DNA from: Candidatus Peribacter sp. UBA6535
Lineage (GTDB): Bacteria > Patescibacteriota > Gracilibacteria > Peribacterales > Peribacteraceae
Reading direction: 5' to 3'
DNA: 6,340 nt
Assembly (NCBI GenBank): GCA_002436205.1
Contig: DJKT01000034.1
Location: forward strand, 1 to 6,340
Below, one piece after another: positions 1 to 4,184 of the stretch. The first letter of the stretch is position 1, and each line of letters begins with the position of its first letter. Under the pieces are notes generated by a model. The model was not told the origin of the DNA. It ran no database searches and worked only from the letters and a program-made list of their open reading frames with translations. The translations under genes and the position numbers were made by a program.

Positions 1-1461
1 TGCGATCTCTTTACTTGGGAACTGTGCCATGAGTACAGAAATCTCTAGCACGATCGTCCAGAGACGAACTGCGTGCTTAAATTTCTCTACTTCGAATGTA
101 CCGTGCTCTTCGTCGTAGAACTTCATCAAGTTGATAGAGGCTAGGTTGCACGCAGTGTTATCGAGGAACATGTACTCACTACAAGGATTCGATGCATTAA
201 TACGGCCATTCTCCGGGCATGTGTGCCAGTCGTTAATCGTCGTATCATATTGCAACCCCGGGTCTGCACACGACCAAGCGGCGTAACCGATTTGGTCCCA
301 AAGCTCACGAGAGCGCAGAGTTTTACAAGATTCCGGGCTGCGGCCTTCTTTCATTGCTCCTTTTACTTCTGTACGCCAGAACAGATTCCAGTTGGCATCT
401 TTCTCTACAGAGTCAAAGAATGCATGTGGAACACGAACGGAGTTATTGGAGTTTTGACCGGATACTGTGGAGTATGCCTCGCCATTAAAGTCTGTGTCGT
501 ATCCTGCTTTCGCCATTGCACCGACTTTTTTCTCTTCGTTAACCTTCCAGTTAATAAACTCCTCGATATCCGGATGATCAAGGTCTAAACAGACCATTTT
601 TGCAGCCCTGCGAGTAGTACCACCAGATTTAATAGCTCCTGCTGCACGGTCTCCAATCTTGAGGAAGCTCATAAGACCACTGCTCTGCCCTCCACCGGAG
701 AGCGGTTCTCCAGAACCACGAAGACTACTAAAGTTTGTCCCCGTTCCGGAACCAAACTTAAAGAGTCTCGCCTCGCGAACCCAAAGATCCATAATTCCTC
801 CTTCGTTTACCATGTCATCTTCGACTGATTGAATAAAGCAAGCATGCGGTTGTGGGTGTGTGTACGCGTCTGCACTTTGTTTCACTTCTCCTGTCTCAGG
901 GGCACAGTAATAATGTCCCTGCGCTCTTCCGGTGATTCCATATGCATAATGAAGTCCCGTGTTAAACCACTGTGGACTATTAGGTGCTGCCATCTGATGT
1001 ACAAGCATGTAACTGAGTTCATCCTCAAAAGCTAAAGCATCTTGTGCTGTATCAAAGTATCCGTACTGCTGTCCCCAATGACGCCAACAACCTGCCAAAC
1101 GGCGGACGACCTGTCTAACCGTGCGCTCGGGTCCAGTTACTATCTCTCCTGCATCATCCTTCATCACCTCCCCTGCTTCGTTGTACTGTGGCACACCTGC
1201 CTTGCGAAAATACTTACTAACGACAATATCCGTTGCTACTTGTGACCAGCTAGCAGGAATTTCTGCTCCCTCCATTTCAAAAACCACCGAACCATCTGTA
1301 TTAGTGATGCGACTTGTTCGTTTTTCGTAGACCACCTGTTCAAGTGGATCACTACCGGGGGTAGTAAACATGCGCTCTATACACATACCACCACTGCTCG
1401 GAGCAGGTGTACCGTGTTGCTGAGACGCATTAAGGGACGACGAAGCTTTCGTGGGGTTCAT
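1..1461 (-). CDS. nrdJ: Adenosylcobalamin-dependent (class II) ribonucleotide reductase, N-terminal part
   Basis: Reduces ribonucleotides to deoxyribonucleotides in the cytoplasm, using adenosylcobalamin to generate the radical. The frame is open from ATG 1461 through base 1 (487 codons), and the C-terminal part lies outside the window. Visible family motifs: NSPQWFN (161-167), PQPHACFIQSV (203-213), GSGTGTNFS (237-245), KSGGTTRRAAKMV (278-290), NPCSE (425-429) and ACNLASINL (437-445). By homology to other reductases, C427 is the thiyl-radical cysteine with N425 and E429 as partners, and C208/C438 are the redox pair. The long N-terminal region before these motifs matches the larger NrdJ subfamily. 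There is no ATP-cone and no intein in the visible part. An in-frame stop at 1488-1486 makes ATG 1461 the first possible start. Residues 1-25 are low complexity, so M26 (ATG 1386) is an alternative. No Shine-Dalgarno is seen. Confidence 0.97.
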   Translation of the reverse strand, partial: MNPTKASSSLNASQQHGTPAPSSGGMCIERMFTTPGSDPLEQVVYEKRTSRITNTDGSVVFEMEGAEIPASWSQVATDIVVSKYFRKAGVPQYNEAGEVMKDDAGEIVTGPERTVRQVVRRLAGCWRHWGQQYGYFDTAQDALAFEDELSYMLVHQMAAPNSPQWFNTGLHYAYGITGRAQGHYYCAPETGEVKQSADAYTHPQPHACFIQSVEDDMVNEGGIMDLWVREARLFKFGSGTGTNFSSLRGSGEPLSGGGQSSGLMSFLKIGDRAAGAIKSGGTTRRAAKMVCLDLDHPDIEEFINWKVNEEKKVGAMAKAGYDTDFNGEAYSTVSGQNSNNSVRVPHAFFDSVEKDANWNLFWRTEVKGAMKEGRSPESCKTLRSRELWDQIGYAAWSCADPGLQYDTTINDWHTCPENGRINASNPCSEYMFLDNTACNLASINLMKFYDEEHGTFEVEKFKHAVRLWTIVLEISVLMAQFPSKEIA

Positions 1462-1468
1462 GGTTGGT

Positions 1469-1476
1469 GGGGGGGG
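1469..1476 (-). repeat. C8 homopolymer in the nrdJ 5' leader
   Basis: Eight consecutive C residues on the - strand, ending 7 nt before ATG 1461, where a Shine-Dalgarno would normally be. The leader between the hairpin and the start codon contains no purine-rich ribosome-binding sequence. Homopolymer tracts of this length can slip during replication. A length change here would alter box-to-start spacing but not a reading frame. Confidence 0.8.
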
Positions 1477-1480
1477 ATTA

Positions 1481-1496
1481 ACACACTATGTTGTGG
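1481..1496 (-). promoter_or_regulatory. NrdR box 2 (predicted), in the nrdJ leader
   Basis: The - strand sequence ccacaacatagtgtgt matches the NrdR-box consensus at 13 of 16 positions. Its start is 32 bp from the start of box 1, with a 16-bp gap, so both boxes lie on the same face of the helix. Known tandem NrdR sites have this 15-16 bp gap. It lies downstream of the predicted transcription start and 19 bp before the start codon. Confidence 0.6.
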
Positions 1497-1511
1497 TACT
1501 GGTGCCACAAC
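1490..1511 (-). promoter_or_regulatory. Perfect 7-bp hairpin at the predicted 5' end of nrdJ mRNA
   Basis: Arms GTTGTGG (1511-1505) and CCACAAC (1496-1490) on the - strand are perfect complements around an 8-nt loop. The predicted transcription start (about 1510) coincides with the first base of the stem, so the mRNA would begin with this hairpin. The lower arm overlaps NrdR box 2, and the loop plus the other arm fill the gap between the boxes. It could stabilise the mRNA or simply be part of the operator; the sequence does not decide. Confidence 0.4.
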
Positions 1512-1512
1512 C

Positions 1513-1528
1513 ACACAAGATATTGAAG
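1513..1528 (-). promoter_or_regulatory. NrdR box 1 (predicted), overlapping the nrdJ -10
   Basis: The - strand sequence cttcaatatcttgtgt matches the known NrdR-box consensus (acaCwAtATaTwGtgt) at 12 of 16 positions. Three of the four mismatches are in the first three, weakly conserved bases. It covers the predicted -10 hexamer. NrdR is the ATP/dATP-sensing zinc repressor of bacterial ribonucleotide reductase genes and typically binds pairs of such boxes. Confidence 0.6.
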
Positions 1529-1545
1529 TCTTGCACGATGGTCAA
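1517..1545 (-). promoter_or_regulatory. Predicted sigma70-type promoter of nrdJ
   Basis: On the - strand, TTGACC (1545-1540, 5/6 to the -35 consensus) is followed after exactly 17 bp by TATCTT (1522-1517, 4/6 to the -10 consensus). The predicted transcription start is near 1510, giving a leader of about 49 nt before ATG 1461. The -10 is covered by the first NrdR-like box, which is the expected arrangement for repression. A second TTGACA at 1578-1573 has no -10 partner at proper spacing. Confidence 0.55.
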
Positions 1546-1552
1546 CGGTTAC

Positions 1553-1586
1553 TTCAACCCGCAAGAGTACCTTGTCAAAGGTTGAA
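1553..1586. repeat. Inverted repeat just upstream of the nrdJ -35
   Basis: Arms TTCAACC (1553-1559) and GGTTGAA (1580-1586) are perfect complements. Inside them lies a second short pair, CAAG (1562-1565) and CTTG (1571-1574), around a 5-nt loop. The repeat lies 7 bp upstream of the predicted nrdJ -35. It might be an activator or operator site, but no known family motif is recognised. The bases from 1587 to about 1714 hold nothing else that can be supported. Confidence 0.35.
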
Positions 1587-1714
1587 CATTTCTTGAGTAA
1601 AATACAAAAGGGAGCAAGTGTACCATGAAGTGATGTTTAGAAAAATGGTCGTGCCACGGTACAAAAGCCAGATCAGGTAAAGGAGAAATAGATTACAAAC
1701 TACCGTAATAACTC

Positions 1715-1723
1715 TGTTACAAT
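1715..1723 (+). promoter_or_regulatory. Extended -10 promoter for the flavin reductase gene, predicted leaderless
   Basis: TGTTACAAT is an extended -10 (TGn followed by TACAAT, 5/6 to consensus). No good -35 is seen at 16-18 bp, which is common for extended -10 promoters. Only 7 nt separate the hexamer from ATG 1731, so the predicted transcription start falls at or within a base of the start codon. The purine-rich AAAGGAGA at 1679-1686 is about 45 nt upstream, too far to serve as a ribosome-binding site. Confidence 0.5.
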
Positions 1724-1730
1724 CGATGTC

Positions 1731-2405
1731 ATGAACATTCTTGTCCTTGTTTGCAGTACCAATAAACCCAGTAACTCAGAATTCTTAGCAGATTCCTTTC
1801 TTCAAGGTGCAAAAGATGCATGTGCATGTGATGTGCACAAGATTCGCTTGTTTGATTTCCCTCTTCCACACTTTACGTTGGATTGTTACTCGGGCAGTTG
1901 CATAGCTCCAAAAGAGTATCTGGAACTTAAAAAGAGAATAGAAGAAGCAGATGGAGTCTTGATTGCAACACCGGTCTGGAATTTTGGTGTGCCATCACAT
2001 CTCAAAAACTTTATCGACTGGATGGGATGCTTCGGCCTTGATACTGAGACGCATTCGAAAGGTACACTACATGGAAAGCCATTTTACTTTATCTTCACCG
2101 GTGGAGCTCCGACTGCTGCATGGAAAGGTTTGATGCGCTTTACCACAATGTTTGTACGGGAAGCTATTCGGTATTATGGGGGAACTGTCACAGGGCTCTA
2201 CTACGAAGGTCGCTGCACACTCGGTAGAGGAAAGTTTGGTTTGGTAGTAGATACAAGAGAAAAGAGTCTCGCTGCAGTGCGTAAACGTGGAATGTGGTTC
2301 GCCGCATTTGCCGATGGGTTTAAGAGGTCAGGAAAACTGCCTCTGCGACATAGACTCTTTGAAAAAGTATACAAGGCAGGGCAAAGGGTTGCGGCGAAGC
2401 TTTAA
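1731..2405 (+). CDS. NAD(P)H-dependent FMN reductase-like flavodoxin-fold oxidoreductase
   Basis: Predicted cytoplasmic flavoprotein of 224 aa in the NADPH-dependent FMN reductase superfamily, which transfers electrons from NAD(P)H through bound FMN. Seen: an N-terminal strand followed by a phosphate-loop-like segment (MNILVLVCSTNKPSNS, 1-16), then ATPVWNFGVPSHLKNFIDW (79-97), the characteristic flavin-loop and helix motif. The segment FIFTGGAP (120-127) matches the next strand and loop. The C-terminus (about 197-224) is basic. Cysteines C31, C33, C52 and C57 cluster where related iron-sulfur flavoproteins have a cysteine cluster, but their spacing does not match a known cluster motif. Start ATG 1731 follows the extended -10 directly. 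It is divergent from nrdJ and its stop overlaps that of the convergent ribD-like gene. The exact substrate is not deducible; a quinone or nitro reductase is possible. Confidence 0.85.
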   Translation: MNILVLVCSTNKPSNSEFLADSFLQGAKDACACDVHKIRLFDFPLPHFTLDCYSGSCIAPKEYLELKKRIEEADGVLIATPVWNFGVPSHLKNFIDWMGCFGLDTETHSKGTLHGKPFYFIFTGGAPTAAWKGLMRFTTMFVREAIRYYGGTVTGLYYEGRCTLGRGKFGLVVDTREKSLAAVRKRGMWFAAFADGFKRSGKLPLRHRLFEKVYKAGQRVAAKL

Positions 2406-3346
2406 GTACCAATAAGAGTGATCTCTTCATCTACTATTCCTGCTTTTTTAAACGATTCCCAGGTTTTCGGGCCTCCTTCTACGAGAATAGTAGATAGGGG
2501 CTTGGAGCTAGTAGCTAGGGTATTCCAAAGAGTATTCCATTCGAAGTGATTATCTATTATTGGCACGGTGATGACCTTAGCTTCTCCGATTGTCTCTGAT
2601 TCTTTTTGTGTGATGATGATTGTATTGTGATCAATCACCTTCGCATCCCGTGGAATACGAAAATCTGGATCAAGAATGATGCGAAGGGGCTGGTAGCTGG
2701 GGGCTGGTAGCTGGGTATGCCGGATTGTGAGCTGTGGATCATCAGCAATGACTGTTTGTACGCCTACGAGGATTGCATCATGGGTGGATCGAAGGTGCGT
2801 GTGGGACCATTCATTTTGCTTTTGAGAAGTAATGCACCGCTTGGAGCCATCTGGATTGGCAACTGCTCCCTCAGAGTTCTGAGCTCGCTTGAGAGTAATA
2901 TAGGGACGACTCTTTGTACGGAGGCTGATGTATCCCCGATTGAGTCTCTCACACTGCGCTCGAAATACAGGTCCGGACACATTGATACCTGCTGATCGCA
3001 ACTGATCAATCCCCTTCCCCGCTACCTTCTCATCAGGATCCACCATTCCAATAACAACATGCTTGATGCCACTCTCGATAATCACATCCGTACACGGAGG
3101 AGTTTTCCCGTGATGACAGCAGGGTTCTAAATTTACGTAGAGCCTATCCCCTTGCTGAATATCTTGATCACAATTTTTGATCATATCTCTCTCCGCATGA
3201 TCGGATCCAATGCCTCGATAATACCCTTCGGCAATGATGTTTCCATCACGAACAAGGACAGATCCAACAAGAGGATTGCTACCGACTAGTCCCCTGCCCT
3301 GCTTCGCTAGTTCGAGGCACTGGTACATGAATGGTTCGTGGTTCAT
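2402..3346 (-). CDS. ribD: RibD-like riboflavin biosynthesis deaminase/reductase, C-terminally shortened
   Basis: RibD deaminates the GTP-derived pyrimidine and then reduces its ribose in riboflavin synthesis. Counting from the chosen start (314 aa), the zinc-dependent deaminase domain spans about 1-140, with HAE (50-52) and EPCCHHGKTPPC (74-85) supplying the His, two Cys and catalytic Glu. The reductase domain follows: YITLKRAQNSEGAVA (149-163), the strong ILVGVQTVIADDPQLTIR (192-209) and ILVEGG (287-292). The frame stops at DEEITLIGT, roughly 45 residues before the usual end, so the APKL(L/I)GG strand and final helix are missing. The usual SLDGK near 156 reads NSEGA, which changes a conserved Asp to Glu. 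ATG 3346 is preferred because alignment to known RibD N-termini begins there and a TATAAT lies 7 nt upstream; ATG 3373 adds 9 residues. Deaminase activity is likely, reductase activity doubtful. Confidence 0.9.
   Translation of the reverse strand: MNHEPFMYQCLELAKQGRGLVGSNPLVGSVLVRDGNIIAEGYYRGIGSDHAERDMIKNCDQDIQQGDRLYVNLEPCCHHGKTPPCTDVIIESGIKHVVIGMVDPDEKVAGKGIDQLRSAGINVSGPVFRAQCERLNRGYISLRTKSRPYITLKRAQNSEGAVANPDGSKRCITSQKQNEWSHTHLRSTHDAILVGVQTVIADDPQLTIRHTQLPAPSYQPLRIILDPDFRIPRDAKVIDHNTIIITQKESETIGEAKVITVPIIDNHFEWNTLWNTLATSSKPLSTILVEGGPKTWESFKKAGIVDEEITLIGT
2496..2516 (-). repeat. Heptanucleotide repeat tract B inside ribD (3 units)
   Basis: On the - strand, three 7-bp units AGCTACT, AGCTCCA, AGCCCCT in tandem, preceded by ATACCCT. 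They encode part of the linker LATSSKPLS before the ILVEGG strand. The tract resembles tract A 169 bp away (same unit pattern, same terminal AGCCCCT, similar ATACCC flank) but has diverged from it. Confidence 0.6.
2685..2712 (-). repeat. Heptanucleotide repeat tract A inside ribD (4 units)
   Basis: On the - strand, four 7-bp units AGCTACC, AGCCCCC, AGCTACC, AGCCCCT. Equivalently, this is an exact 14-bp tandem duplication at 2687-2714. Because 14 is not a multiple of 3, the two copies are read in different frames, giving QLPAP and SYQP within the linker HTQLPAPSYQPLR. The frame stays open and the conserved RIILD strand follows directly, so the tract is tolerated in a surface linker. Confidence 0.75.
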
Positions 3347-3353
3347 CCATTGC

Positions 3354-3359
3354 ATTATA
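3354..3359 (-). promoter_or_regulatory. TATAAT -10 for ribD, predicted internal leaderless promoter
   Basis: A perfect TATAAT on the - strand ends 7 nt before ATG 3346, the same spacing seen at the flavin reductase gene. The -35 region is weak (GTGATT at 17 bp). If used, it would give a leaderless ribD mRNA independent of the upstream genes, and it argues for ATG 3346 over ATG 3373, which lies upstream of this hexamer. Confidence 0.4.
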
Positions 3360-3390
3360 ATTGTGAATGCCATTCAAATCACATAAACAA

Positions 3391-4179
3391 TCACTCAATG
3401 AGCATCTTTAAATCAGGTAGAGATTGTAATACAAGTTCGATTGAGTATTCCTCAGCATAATCTGCAGTAACTTTATTGCTTTTCATTGCTGGAATAACGT
3501 TACTTTGCTTTTGTACACAAAGAGCTTCTGGATCTGCATTCACCGATAGAACAGCACCTGCTTTTACACCTCGCAAGGCAGCCAGGAGATATAATGCAGA
3601 ACATTCCATCTCTGAGCTTAAAATAGGTTGCGTTGGTAGAGGAACATCACAGGACTCAAAGGAGTGTGTCCATCGTTCACGAGATATACCTGAGCCATAA
3701 TACGCATCGTGTGTACGATTGATGCCTGTAAAAACCTGAATATCCATTGTAGATGCAACACGAGCCAATGCTGACATGACTGAAAAATCTGCAACAGCTG
3801 GAAATGTCGTAGGCACATACTCGGATGTCGTACCCTCTTCACGTACACATGCAGTTGGCAGAATCAAACTTCCACAAGGAATGTCATCCCTCCAAGAACC
3901 ACCACATGTACCAACGCGAATGAGGATTTGTGCTCCACCAAGAATAGCTTCCTCAACAGCAATTGCTGTTGAAGGACAACCTACACCAGTAGAGATCACT
4001 GACACTGGAATAGTATTATACGTACCGGTCCACGAGACAAATTCACGATATCGTCCTACGTTTTTTGCATTATCTAGAAAGCCAGCAATACGATCTGCCT
4101 TAGCAGGGTTGCTTGGCATGAGGACAATTGGAGCAATATCATCCTGAGTGCACTGCAGATGATCGAGAACTTTTTTCAT
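3391..4179 (-). CDS. Uridine phosphorylase-like nucleoside phosphorylase (NP-I family)
   Basis: Phosphorolyses a nucleoside to free base and (deoxy)ribose-1-phosphate, for nucleoside salvage in the cytoplasm. Length from ATG 4179 is 262 aa, normal for the family. Counted from that start, the motifs are DRIAGFL with phosphate-binding R30, YREFVSW with R45 (contributed to the neighbouring subunit), STGVGCPSTAIAVEE (63-77), IRVGTCGG with R88 and T91, FPAVADFS (126-133) and the ribose-binding SSEMECSALYLL (188-199, E190 and E192). The N-terminal half resembles E. coli Udp most. The base-recognition loop YYGSGISRERW (160-170) does not clearly keep the Gln-x-Arg pair that selects uracil in Udp, so base preference is uncertain. 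A TTG at 4188, overlapping the upstream TGA stop, would add three residues. ATG 4179, 5 nt after that stop, fits the alignment better. Translation is likely coupled to the upstream fusion gene. Confidence 0.92.
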   Translation of the reverse strand: MKKVLDHLQCTQDDIAPIVLMPSNPAKADRIAGFLDNAKNVGRYREFVSWTGTYNTIPVSVISTGVGCPSTAIAVEEAILGGAQILIRVGTCGGSWRDDIPCGSLILPTACVREEGTTSEYVPTTFPAVADFSVMSALARVASTMDIQVFTGINRTHDAYYGSGISRERWTHSFESCDVPLPTQPILSSEMECSALYLLAALRGVKAGAVLSVNADPEALCVQKQSNVIPAMKSNKVTADYAEEYSIELVLQSLPDLKMLIE

Positions 4180-4184
4180 AACGA

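Noticed and set aside
1..1461. Intein within nrdJ, a frequent insertion site for inteins
   Set aside because: The sequence runs through NPCSE and the surrounding motifs without interruption. An intein in the unseen C-terminal part cannot be excluded.
223..1596. Forward-strand open frames of 60-121 codons across the left third of the window
   Set aside because: They lie antisense to nrdJ, whose translation shows long, unmistakable family motifs. The forward frames have no recognisable protein features.
1549..1626. A 25-codon - strand frame (ATG 1626 to TAA 1549) as a leader peptide for nrdJ
   Set aside because: It has no ribosome-binding site or regulatory codon run, and it lies upstream of the better nrdJ promoter.
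1619..1663. Inverted repeat TGTACC/GGTACA in the divergent control region
   Set aside because: Only 6 bp with a 33-nt separation, which is expected by chance in this length.
1462..1730. Cobalamin riboswitch upstream of nrdJ, expected for a B12-dependent enzyme
   Set aside because: The leader from the predicted start is only about 49 nt and no convincing B12-box or core is seen on either strand. The GCCAC-containing bits are too short to count.
2250..2402. Frameshift in ribD that would restore the missing C-terminus
   Set aside because: Neither of the other two - strand frames past the stop contains the APKL(L/I)GG-type sequence. The region is coding for the convergent gene instead.
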